From positions 1 through 36,406 of the forward strand of contig CANQLR010000024.1 in assembly GCA_947624745.1 (NCBI GenBank): a stretch of 36,406 nucleotides of DNA, in the 5' to 3' direction. The stretch is from an uncultured Clostridia bacterium (lineage in GTDB: Bacteria; Bacillota; Clostridia; Oscillospirales; Ruminococcaceae). Positions 8,480 to 15,025 of the stretch are shown here, piece after piece. The translations under genes and the position numbers were made by a program. The notes beneath the pieces were generated by a model. The model was not told where the DNA came from. It did no database searches and saw only the letters and a list, made by a program, of their open reading frames with translations. The number at the start of each line of letters is the position of its first letter. The stretch's first letter is position 1.

Positions 8480-8508
8480 ATTATACCGCGCCGGAAGGAA
8501 AATGTAAA
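8480..8508 (-). promoter_or_regulatory. Promoter of the XRE regulator
   Basis: On the minus strand TTTACA (8503-8508), 17 bases, then TATAAT (8480-8485). Confidence 0.75.
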
Positions 8509-8552
8509 GACAGCAGATGTTGATGAGGGGTAAAGCGGGGCTTGGGAACGCA

Positions 8553-8760
8553 ACGGCAGAGCGAGAGCTGACTCGTACCTTAGTGCCCGTTGCGCAGTGA
8601 ATCCGCCGTAGCGGCGGCTTCGCCGGGGGACGGACTGTTTGACCTACCCTCCTGCGATTTTTTGAATAGGGGATTTCGCGACTGCGGTCGCGACGAGGGC
8701 TCCTCGCCCTCGACCTCGCCCGCTTTTTGAGGAAAAGCGGGGTAAAACCTTTTCAGCTTC
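8553..8760 (+). repeat. Composite structured intergenic repeat, copy 3
   Basis: It has the same parts as the element at 187-402 but in the opposite orientation: the CGCAACGG/CCGTTGCG part (8553-8635), the linker CTACCCTCCTGCG (about 8645-8657), then hairpins CGCGAC/GTCGCG, GAGGGC/GCCCTC and CCCGCTTTT/AAAAGCGG (about 8675-8750). Together with the GATAGGGG-like tract at about 8795-8818 it fills the 450-base gap between the XRE gene and the ROK kinase. No gene is seen here. Confidence 0.8.
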
Positions 8761-8825
8761 TCCCACCTCAGCCCCGTGCGGAATTTATCCTCTAATCTCT
8801 ACCCCCTATCCTCTCCCCTCTGATC

Positions 8826-8854
8826 TTGACAATCCGCTTAACATATGTTAAAAT
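8826..8854 (+). promoter_or_regulatory. Promoter of the ROK kinase / ruvX operon with palindromic operator
   Basis: TTGACA (8826-8831), 17 bases, TAAAAT (8849-8854). A perfect 14-base palindrome TTAACATATGTTAA (8838-8851) covers the spacer and the edge of the -10 box, where a repressor would block polymerase. The repressor is not identified. Confidence 0.75.
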
Positions 8855-8885
8855 AAATCATACTTTTTTTCAAAGGAGGAGCGTT

Positions 8886-9833
8886 ATGAAGCGTTACATA
8901 GGCATCGACCTCGGCGGGACAAATATCGCAGCCGGCGTCGTCGATTCCGATTTCAGGATAATTTCCCGCGCCACTACCCCAACAAACCGCCCCCGCCCCT
9001 GCGAAGAGATCTGCAAGGATATGGCTAAGGTCGCTCTGGAGGCCGTAGAGGCCGCGGGGCTCGGTATCAACGACATCGAGTCGGTCGGCATAGGCTCGCC
9101 CGGAACCGTCGACAGCGACCGCGGGGTCATCGAATACTCGAACAACCTCGATTTCTATAACGAGCCGATCGCCGAGATCATCGGGAGGCTCCTCGGCCGC
9201 CCCGTTTATGTCGAGAACGACGCGAACGCCGCAGCTTACGGAGAGTTCGTCGCGGGGGCGGCAAAGGGCGCCGAAAACGCCGTCTGCATAACCCTCGGCA
9301 CAGGCGTCGGCGGGGGAATAATCATCGGCGGGAAGATCTATTCCGGCTTCAATTATGCGGGAGCGGAGATCGGCCACACGGTCATCGAGGCGGACGGCGT
9401 GCCCTGTACCTGCGGCAGAAAGGGCTGCTTCGAGGTCTACAGCTCGGCAACCGGCCTGATCCGCATGACCAAGGAGGCCATGGACGCTCACCCCGAGTCG
9501 AAGATGCACGAGATGGTCGGCGACCACGTTTCGGGGAGGCTCGCCTTCAACGCCATGCGGGCGGGGGACGAAGCCGCGAAGGAAGTAGTGGATAAGTATA
9601 TTAAATATCTCGCGATCGGGATAACTAACACCATTAACATTTTCCAGCCCGAGATACTCTGTATCGGCGGGGGAGTCTGCAACGAGGGCGACGCGCTGAT
9701 GGATCCCCTGAAGGAGCTTGTCAGGGGCGAGGTCTACTCGAAGCGCTCGGCGAAAAACACCCGGATCGTGCGGGCGCAGCTCGGCAACGACGCGGGCATA
9801 ATCGGCGCGGCGTTTCTGGGAATCAGCAAGTAA
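8886..9833 (+). CDS. ROK-family sugar kinase, glucokinase-like
   Basis: A 315-residue cytoplasmic kinase that would phosphorylate glucose or a related hexose with ATP. The start at 8886 has AAAGGAGGAG upstream. It shows the phosphate-binding IDLGGTNIAAGVVD at the N-terminus, ENDANAAAYGE with the catalytic Asp, the ROK signature around GTGVGGGIIIGGKI and GAEIGH, and the zinc site CTCGRKGCFE. The length fits bacterial glucokinases of this family (about 310-320). It lacks an N-terminal helix-turn-helix, so it is a kinase and not a ROK repressor. ruvX begins at the very next base after its stop codon. Confidence 0.92.
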   Translation: MKRYIGIDLGGTNIAAGVVDSDFRIISRATTPTNRPRPCEEICKDMAKVALEAVEAAGLGINDIESVGIGSPGTVDSDRGVIEYSNNLDFYNEPIAEIIGRLLGRPVYVENDANAAAYGEFVAGAAKGAENAVCITLGTGVGGGIIIGGKIYSGFNYAGAEIGHTVIEADGVPCTCGRKGCFEVYSSATGLIRMTKEAMDAHPESKMHEMVGDHVSGRLAFNAMRAGDEAAKEVVDKYIKYLAIGITNTINIFQPEILCIGGGVCNEGDALMDPLKELVRGEVYSKRSAKNTRIVRAQLGNDAGIIGAAFLGISK

Positions 9834-10259
9834 ATGGTAATTTTAGCGATAGATTACGGCGACTCGCGCACCGGCCTCGCCGTCTGCCAAAGGTCCGAGG
9901 CAATCGCCTCGCCGCTCGGAACGGTGTTTGAAAAAAGCCCCGAAAAGCTCTTTTCAAAGCTTTTGGAGGCGATAAAATCCTCGGGCGCCGAGCTTGTCGT
10001 GGTCGGCCACCCGGTGAACATGGACGGCTCGCGGGGCGGGCGCGCAAAGCTCTGCGAGGAGTTAGCAGCAAGGCTTGAGCGCGAAAGCGGGGTAAAAACG
10101 GTCCTTTGGGACGAGCGGGTCACGACCGTTCAGGCGATCGGGATACTTAACGAGACTAACGTTCGGGGCAAAAAGCGGAAGCAGGTCGTCGACACCGTCG
10201 CCGCGACGCTTATTCTGGAAAATTATCTCGATTACAGGCGCAAAAAAAGGGAGACCTGA
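9834..10259 (+). CDS. ruvX: Putative pre-16S rRNA nuclease / Holliday junction resolvase YqgF
   Basis: A 141-residue RNase H-fold nuclease of the YqgF/RuvX family, which takes part in 16S rRNA 5' end maturation in bacteria where it has been studied. Motifs: VILAIDYGDSRTGLAV with the first catalytic Asp, VVGHPVNMDGSRGGRA, DERVTTVQA with the second acidic pair, and a final DTVAATLILENYLD. Its ATG follows the TAA of the ROK kinase directly and no separate ribosome binding site is obvious, so translation probably depends on coupling. The last codons overlap the terminator stem. Confidence 0.9.
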   Translation: MVILAIDYGDSRTGLAVCQRSEAIASPLGTVFEKSPEKLFSKLLEAIKSSGAELVVVGHPVNMDGSRGGRAKLCEELAARLERESGVKTVLWDERVTTVQAIGILNETNVRGKKRKQVVDTVAATLILENYLDYRRKKRET

Positions 10260-10276
10260 GTCTCCCTTTGTTTTTT
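10246..10276 (+). terminator. Intrinsic terminator overlapping the ruvX stop codon
   Basis: The stem AAAGGGAGAC/GTCTCCCTTT (10246-10269) has the loop CTGA, which contains part of the TGA stop codon, and is followed by GTTTTTT. Confidence 0.9.
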
Positions 10277-10414
10277 AAAAAAGTCCGCGTTGCCGTTGTT
10301 TACAGACATAAAACCCGCACTCGGCAGGGTGGGTAAAGACGCCCCATCCGTTTCGCGCTCCCTTCGTCCGGCACACGGCCGGGAGGTCTGCAATCCGCGG
10401 ACGGAGGACGAATC
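10277..10414 (-). ncRNA. Candidate small structured RNA of about 140 nt, family not recognised
   Basis: On the minus strand a promoter (10421-10449) is followed by a GC-rich segment whose ends pair: GTCCGCG near the 5' end (10396-10402) with CGCGGAC at the 3' end (10283-10289), then an inner CAGAC/GTCTG pair, and immediately a run of six T. Internal hairpins CTCCC/GGGAG and CCGGC/GCCGG are visible. A competing pairing TTCGTCC/GGACGAA (10406-10412 with 10363-10369) would break the closing stem, so the RNA may have two folds. No ORF with a ribosome binding site is inside. It runs convergent to ruvX, so it is not a leader of a visible gene. Confidence 0.5.
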
Positions 10415-10420
10415 CCTTAA

Positions 10421-10449
10421 ATTATGTGTTGGATTTAAAAAACTGTAAA
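10421..10449 (-). promoter_or_regulatory. Promoter of the candidate small RNA
   Basis: On the minus strand TTTACA (10444-10449), 17 bases, CATAAT (10421-10426). The RNA would start near 10414. Confidence 0.5.
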
Positions 10450-10473
10450 CTGACGAGCAACGCAGACAAACAT

Positions 10474-10654
10474 TTGCGATTACTTTCTACGGGACTTTTA
10501 CCTTTCGTTGCAAATGTTAGGGTTTCCCTATTCGGCTGTCGCCTCATACGCCGCGCGGCGGCGCCGGGAAACCCCGGACCTTGGCAGTATATTGCGATTA
10601 CTTTGTACGGGACTTTCCCTTTGTTCGCGAACGTCAGGGTTTCCCTATCTCGGC
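10474..10654. repeat. Two-copy direct repeat, 63 bp units with hairpins
   Basis: Units 10474-10536 and 10592-10654 share TTGCGATTACTTT, TACGGGACTTT and AGGGTTTCCCTAT, with differences in between. Each unit takes part in a stem: AACATTTGC/GCAAATGTT in the first, CGCGAACGTC/GACGTTCGCG with its right flank in the second. The spacer holds GC-rich palindromes (CGCCGCGCGGCG, GGGAAACCCC). No gene is evident between 10415 and 10706. Confidence 0.7.
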
Positions 10655-10706
10655 GACGTTCGCGCAGGGTTGGTTGACAGAGATATCTTCCCCCGATTTT
10701 CGGGGA

Positions 10707-11084
10707 TTATACCTCGTCCTCGTAGGTGTCGCCGGAGAAGTCGTCGTCATCGCTTTCGCCCTCTTCGCCTTCGCTCTCCTCATCGTCGCCGTCGAAATAT
10801 TCGGCGAGGCGGTCAAGGAAGATGTTCCCGATCCTCTCGTATTCCGCGTCGTCCTCGATGGTGACGAGGGTGCTTTCGTCGGTCGGGTCCTCAAGCTTTA
10901 AAACGACCAGCTCGGCGTCGCCCGATATCCTCTCGGCGGGGTCGTCGTAAACCGGCGTGAGCGCATAGTAAACCTGCCCGTTTTCCTCGAGGGTGTCCCA
11001 CAGCTCGAAGGTCGTGAGCTCGCCGTTTTCGTCCTCAAGAGTGTAAAGCTCGGGCTCGAAGCTATCGTTACCGTTATATGTCAA
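10707..11084 (-). CDS. DUF1292 (YrzB-like) protein
   Basis: A 125-residue acidic cytoplasmic protein of the DUF1292 family: an N-terminal half of short strands (YTLEDENGELTTFELWDTLEENGQVYYALTPVYD), then EAELVVLKLE and DDAEYERIGNIFLDRLAEYF, then a highly acidic tail. It starts at a TTG (11084) with AGAGG seven bases upstream. In many Firmicutes this gene follows ruvX in the same direction; here it faces ruvX with the small-RNA candidate and a repeat between them. The function of the family is unknown. Confidence 0.82.
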   Translation of the reverse strand: MTYNGNDSFEPELYTLEDENGELTTFELWDTLEENGQVYYALTPVYDDPAERISGDAELVVLKLEDPTDESTLVTIEDDAEYERIGNIFLDRLAEYFDGDDEESEGEEGESDDDDFSGDTYEDEV

Positions 11085-11137
11085 ATCAAGGCCTCTTTCG
11101 TGAAAAATTCCGCGGGATTCAAGCCCGCAACATTATC

Positions 11138-11166
11138 AGTATATCATAAAGCCGAAATACAGTCAA
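11138..11166 (-). promoter_or_regulatory. Promoter of the DUF1292 gene
   Basis: On the minus strand TTGACT (11161-11166), 17 bases, TATACT (11138-11143). The leader contains a small hairpin GCGGG/CCCGC. Confidence 0.7.
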
Positions 11167-11224
11167 GCACTTTTTTGTAAACAATATGTGAACAAATTAT
11201 TTTCAACTTTTTTTAAAAAAACTA

Positions 11225-11253
11225 TTGACATTTGCCAAAAGGTGTGGTATATT
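11225..11253 (+). promoter_or_regulatory. Strong sigma-A type promoter of the mini-ORF array
   Basis: TTGACA (11225-11230), 17 bases, TATATT (11248-11253). Transcription would start near 11260 and enter the mini-ORF array. Confidence 0.8.
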
Positions 11254-11313
11254 ATAGTCAAGGAAGAGGAAGAAAGACAAAGCCGAGGGGCAGACAACCC
11301 CGAAAAAATTTCC

Positions 11314-11645
11314 TGAAAGGGGAAGATTCCGATGAAGAGGTTTGCAGAACTCTGAAGATCAATGAACCTAAAAAGGACTGATGCTTTATGAAACTCGCAA
11401 GATCCTGGATTTAAACCCGAAATAAACCGAAAGAGGTGAGTCCGGCATACAGTTTCGCATGATCATTAGATTCATAAGTCAAAGGTAAAAGATATCTCAC
11501 GGAGGATGATTCCGATGAATGTTAACAAACACAAACTTCACTGAAATTTTATAAAGGATGTGTTTCCGATGTATGTTGACACTCTGAAAATTCTTTAAGA
11601 TCCTTGAAAGGCGTGAATCCGATGAACAGGTTGGTTTACCTTTAG
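11314..11645 (+). other. Tandem array of six mini-ORFs with repeated ribosome binding sites
   Basis: Six tiny frames follow each other at about 55-base intervals: 11332-11355 (MKRFAEL), 11388-11414 (MKLARSWI), 11459-11488 (MIIRFISQR), 11515-11544 (MNVNKHKLH, or 12 residues from an in-frame ATG at 11506), 11569-11598 (MYVDTLKIL) and 11622-11645 (MNRLVYL). Units 1, 4, 5 and 6 have a purine-rich SD (GAAAGG, GGAGG or AAAGG) followed at fixed distance by a TTCCG-ATG or ATCCG-ATG leader. Unit 2 has AAAAAGGA and a diverged leader. Unit 3 keeps AAAGAGGTGAGTCCG but has GCA where ATG is expected, so its start shifts to 11459. The repeat lies in the translation-initiation part while the peptides differ. 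The whole is read from the promoter at 11225 and ends just before the folded element at 11662. Function unknown. Confidence 0.6.
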
Positions 11646-11661
11646 AAATAAACTTTTATAT

Positions 11662-11884
11662 ATAAAGAGCAGACTTAGCCCCTCTTCAATAAGAAAACAA
11701 GCCTGCATAATCCGACTCAAAGCCGCCATCTTCATCGTTGGCGGCTCTTGCATTCCACAAAGGAGTGCGTGCGAGCCGCCGCCTTGAATCTGACGGCTTT
11801 GAGCGACTATGCGGTGCTTCGCAGTGCCCGCCGGGCACTCTTGTTTTCTTATCTCAGAGGGGCTTTCTGCTCCTTTATTTTTTT
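11662..11884 (+). ncRNA. Large multibranched inverted-repeat structure ending in a T run
   Basis: The outer arms pair in three blocks: ATAAAGAGCA with TGCTC-TTTAT (11662-11671/11868-11878), AGCCCCTCT with AGAGGGGCT (11677-11685/11856-11864), and ATAAGAAAACAAG with CTTGTTTTCTTAT (11689-11701/11840-11852). Inside are GCATA/TATGC, CTCAAAGCCG/CGGCTTTGAG, GGCGGCTC/GAGCCGCC with GCATTCC/GGAGTGC nested in it, and a hairpin GTGCCC/GGGCAC. A seven-T run follows (11878-11884). It can be the 3' domain and terminator of the mini-ORF transcript, a free-standing RNA (a weak promoter-like TTTACC/TATATA lies at 11635-11662), or a MITE with about 40-base terminal inverted repeats. Confidence 0.6.
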
Positions 11885-11964
11885 GTCCTTTCGGTCTAAA
11901 AGGTGAACAAGCCGAATATATTATGACAGCAAGCAAAACGAATACCCGAAAAGGAGCATTTCAA

Positions 11965-13494
11965 ATGGATATCAAGCTGTCAAAAGAATCCTTCATGCAG
12001 AAAAAGGTGCTTTTAAGCACGTCGGCGCAGCAGTCGGTCGAGCTCGACTATGTTCTTCCCGACTACTGCCCCGAGATATTCAAGGTACTCAGCCTTAAGA
12101 TCTACCCCTCCGCGTCGAGGCAGTCCGCAGCCGGGCAGAAGCTTTCGTATGAGCTCTGCGCGCACATACGCCTTTGCTACATAAGCGAGCAGGGCGAAAT
12201 TTCCGCCATCGAGCAGTCTTTAAGCTACGACAGGTCGTTCGACCTGCCCTACACGCCGAAGTCCCCGGTGATCTATATCGAGCCGAGGGTCGAGGGCAAG
12301 TCCTGCCGCGTGGTCAACAAGCGCCGTGTCGACATCAGGGGGATAATCGAGACGGCGGTGCGGGTCTTTGCCGACGAGCAGACCCAGGCGGTCTCGGGGG
12401 CCTCGGGCGGGGGACTGCAGCTTAAAAACTCCCTCGTCACATATCCTTCGCGCAGGCTTTTCATCACAAAGCGGGTCACCGTCGTCGACGAGGTCGAGAT
12501 AATCTCCTCGAAGCCGAGGATAGGCGTCGTCCTTCGCGCGGACGCCGTCGCGGGGGCTGCCGAGCGGAAGATCCTTTCCGGGAAGCTTCTTACGAAGGGC
12601 GAGGTCTCCTGCGAGCTGCTCTATATCCCCGAGGAGGGCGGCGAGCCTGAAAAACTAAGCTTTTCGATGCCTTTTTCGCAGGTCAGCGACGTCGAGGGCT
12701 TAGACGAGCGGTTCGACGTTTACGCCGACGCCGAGGTCGCCTCCTGCGATATCCGCCCCCTTCCGAAGTCGGATCCCGCGAAGTTCGAGTGCGAGCTCAA
12801 GATCGACATAAGCTGCCTCGCCCTTAAATTCGAGAGCCTGCGGCTTTCGGACGACGTTTTCTCGACCGATTACGAGGCGGTCTGCGAGAGGGCGGAATGT
12901 CTGGTCGAGAGCGTTCCCGTCCCCTTAAACGAACAGCACCGTCAGAAGGCGGTCCTGACCTATTCCGAGGGGGAGATAAAGGCGGTGATATCCGCCCACG
13001 CCGAGGTCTGCGGCGCGGGAGTGGTCAAAAAAGCGACGGGCGAGTCCGCCGTCTCGGGCAGGATAGCCTTCACGGTGTTCGCCAAAAACGAGAGCGGAAA
13101 GCCGGTCTGCCTCGAAAGCGAGATACCCTTCGAGCACGAGCTCGACGGCTGCAAGGGCGACTGCTCGGCCTCGTTCGTCCGCGCCTGCGCCGAGAGCGTG
13201 AGCTATAACCTCACCGGCTCGAACGCGATCGAGCTGACCGCCGCAATAAAGCTTCGCGGGTATATCTGCGAGGCCGAGACGAAAAGCTTCATCACCTCGG
13301 TGACGGTGGACAGCACAAAACCTTTGGACCGCGACCGCGAGTGCTCGCTGAAGCTTTACTATGCCGAGCCGGGCGAGAGCCCCTGGGAGATAGCGAAAAG
13401 GTGCCGGGCGAGCCTTCGGGCGATCACCGAGGAAAACGACATAGACGGCGAAACGGTGGAAAACGGCGGCATGATCCTTATACCGATCGACTAA
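11965..13494 (+). CDS. sipL: SipL-type spore coat morphogenesis protein (DUF3794 plus LysM)
   Basis: A 509-residue protein that begins MDIKLSKESFMQKKVLLSTSAQQSVEL, with AAAAGGAG upstream of the ATG at 11965. The body consists of beta-rich DUF3794 repeats (VELDYVLPDYCPEIFKVL, then EAECLVESVPVPLNE and GEIKAVISAHAEVCGAG in the second half). The C-terminus is a LysM domain (YYAEPGESPWEIAKRCRAS through GGMILIPID). In Clostridioides difficile SipL binds SpoIVA through its LysM domain and is needed for coat localisation around the forespore. Here the gene lies 12 bases upstream of spoIVA, which supports the same job in the mother cell. No clear sigma-E promoter could be picked out between 11885 and 11964. 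Confidence 0.88.
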   Translation: MDIKLSKESFMQKKVLLSTSAQQSVELDYVLPDYCPEIFKVLSLKIYPSASRQSAAGQKLSYELCAHIRLCYISEQGEISAIEQSLSYDRSFDLPYTPKSPVIYIEPRVEGKSCRVVNKRRVDIRGIIETAVRVFADEQTQAVSGASGGGLQLKNSLVTYPSRRLFITKRVTVVDEVEIISSKPRIGVVLRADAVAGAAERKILSGKLLTKGEVSCELLYIPEEGGEPEKLSFSMPFSQVSDVEGLDERFDVYADAEVASCDIRPLPKSDPAKFECELKIDISCLALKFESLRLSDDVFSTDYEAVCERAECLVESVPVPLNEQHRQKAVLTYSEGEIKAVISAHAEVCGAGVVKKATGESAVSGRIAFTVFAKNESGKPVCLESEIPFEHELDGCKGDCSASFVRACAESVSYNLTGSNAIELTAAIKLRGYICEAETKSFITSVTVDSTKPLDRDRECSLKLYYAEPGESPWEIAKRCRASLRAITEENDIDGETVENGGMILIPID

Positions 13495-13506
13495 TGGAGG
13501 AATAGT

Positions 13507-14979
13507 ATGGAAAATATCTACAAAAGCATCGCCGAGCGCACCGGCGGCGACATCTACATCGGGGTGGTGGGCCCGGTGCGTTCCGGGAAATCGACCTTTA
13601 TCCGCCGCTTCATGGAGGACCTCGTCATCCCCTGCATACCCGAGCAGTACATGCGCGAGAGGGCGGTCGACGAGCTTCCGCAGGCCTCGGCGGGAAAGAC
13701 GATAATGACCACCGAGCCGAAGTTTATCCCCGAGGAGGCGGTCAGCGTGAGCCTCGACGGGGTCGCGGCGGTGAATATCCGCCTTGTAGACTGCGTGGGA
13801 TACATTATCCCCTCGGCGGTGGGATACATCGAAAACGACGCCCCGAGAATGGTAAGAACCCCTTGGTTCGACTCCGAGGTTCCCTTTAACATGGCCGCCG
13901 AGATAGGCACGCAGAAAGTCATAACCGAGCATTCCACGGTCGGAATCGTCGTCACGACCGACGGCAGCATTACGGGGCTTGACCGCGACGAGTACGAGGA
14001 GTGCGAGCAGAGGGTCATAAGCGAGCTTAAGGAGCTCGGAAAGCCGTTCGTGGTCTTGATGAACACCTCCGACGAGACCTCCGAGCGGGCGGAGGCGCTC
14101 TGCGAGTCTCTTCGGCAAAGATACGGGGTCGAGGTGCTGCCGGTAAACTGCCTCACAATGAGCACCGACGATATCCGAAACATTCTCACATCGCTTCTCT
14201 ACGCGTTCCCGGTCAAGGAAATAGGCGTCTGCATGCCCCGCTGGGTGAACGTTCTGCAAAAGGGCCACTGGCTCAAGGAGGAGATCTTCGGCTCTATCCG
14301 CCGCTTCGCCGAAAACGTCAGGTACCTTCGCGACATCAAGGGCCTTTGCGCCGAGATAACCGGCTGCGAGCACGTCCTAAGTTCCGAGATAAAGGAGCTC
14401 GACCTCGGCACCGGCTCCTGCAAGATACGCGCCGAGCTCGACGGAAGCCTTTTCTACCGCGTTTTAAGCGAGGAATCGGGGCTCAATATCTCGGGAGACG
14501 ACGAGCTCATGCCGACGGTTTTAGACCTCGTCCGCTTCAAGCGCAGGTTTGAAAAGTTTTCGAGCGCGCTCAACCAGGTCGAGAAGATCGGCTACGGGAT
14601 AGTAATGCCCGAGGAGGGCGAGCTTACCCTCGACGAGCCGGAGATAATCCGCCAGGGCGGGAAGTACGGCGTAAGGCTTAAGGCGAACGCGCCGTCGATA
14701 CACCTTATCCGCGCCGACATCTCCGCCGAGGTCGAGCCGATAGTCGGCTCCGAGAAGCAGAGCGAGGAGCTCATAAGCTATCTGATGAACGACTTCGACC
14801 GCGACCCCGAGAAGATCTGGGAGACGAACATCTTCGGGAAAAGCCTTTCCGAGCTTGTGAGCGAGGGGCTGCAGCAAAAGCTTTCGCGCCTTCCCGAGGA
14901 CGCCCGCGAAAAGCTTCGCGAGGCGGTCGAGAGGATAATAAACGAGGGCTGCTCGGGGCTCATCTGCCTTCTGATATGA
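13507..14979 (+). CDS. spoIVA: Stage IV sporulation protein A, spore coat ATPase
   Basis: A 490-residue morphogenetic ATPase that polymerises on the forespore outer membrane to form the coat basement layer. The N-terminal domain has Walker A GPVRSGKST (K28) and a TRAFAC-like VDCVGY strand; a long middle domain and the conserved C-terminal end (EGCSGLICLLI), which targets the forespore surface in Bacillus, follow. The length and start (GGAGGAAT seven bases before ATG) agree with the family. It is co-transcribed with sipL and followed by a strong terminator. Confidence 0.97.
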   Translation: MENIYKSIAERTGGDIYIGVVGPVRSGKSTFIRRFMEDLVIPCIPEQYMRERAVDELPQASAGKTIMTTEPKFIPEEAVSVSLDGVAAVNIRLVDCVGYIIPSAVGYIENDAPRMVRTPWFDSEVPFNMAAEIGTQKVITEHSTVGIVVTTDGSITGLDRDEYEECEQRVISELKELGKPFVVLMNTSDETSERAEALCESLRQRYGVEVLPVNCLTMSTDDIRNILTSLLYAFPVKEIGVCMPRWVNVLQKGHWLKEEIFGSIRRFAENVRYLRDIKGLCAEITGCEHVLSSEIKELDLGTGSCKIRAELDGSLFYRVLSEESGLNISGDDELMPTVLDLVRFKRRFEKFSSALNQVEKIGYGIVMPEEGELTLDEPEIIRQGGKYGVRLKANAPSIHLIRADISAEVEPIVGSEKQSEELISYLMNDFDRDPEKIWETNIFGKSLSELVSEGLQQKLSRLPEDAREKLREAVERIINEGCSGLICLLI

Positions 14980-14980
14980 A

Positions 14981-15021
14981 AAAAATGCGGTATGGTTTTT
15001 CGCCACACCGCATGATTTTTT
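14981..15021. terminator. Bidirectional intrinsic terminator
   Basis: The stem ATGCGGT/ACCGCAT (14985-14991/15007-15013) has an A run on the left and a T run on the right. It separates spoIVA from the convergent Rnf-like operon. Confidence 0.9.
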
Positions 15022-15025
15022 TAAT

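Noticed and set aside
10283-10415. Possible 5' Alu domain of a long SRP RNA on the plus strand (CTGCAATCCGC and GAATCCC look familiar)
   Set aside because: The S-domain motif GGAAGGAAGCA is absent downstream and the segment is better explained by a promoter-to-terminator unit on the minus strand.
10474-10654. CRISPR-like repeats
   Set aside because: Only two diverged 63-bp units with one spacer, and no cas genes are in the window.
10426-10677. Frame with repeated LFANVRVSL-like segment
   Set aside because: The protein repetition only reflects the 63-bp DNA repeat; there is no ribosome binding site and the two copies differ in frame-breaking ways.
12925-14373. 482-codon minus-strand frame across sipL and spoIVA
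   Set aside because: It is antisense to two well-supported sporulation genes and shows no domain.
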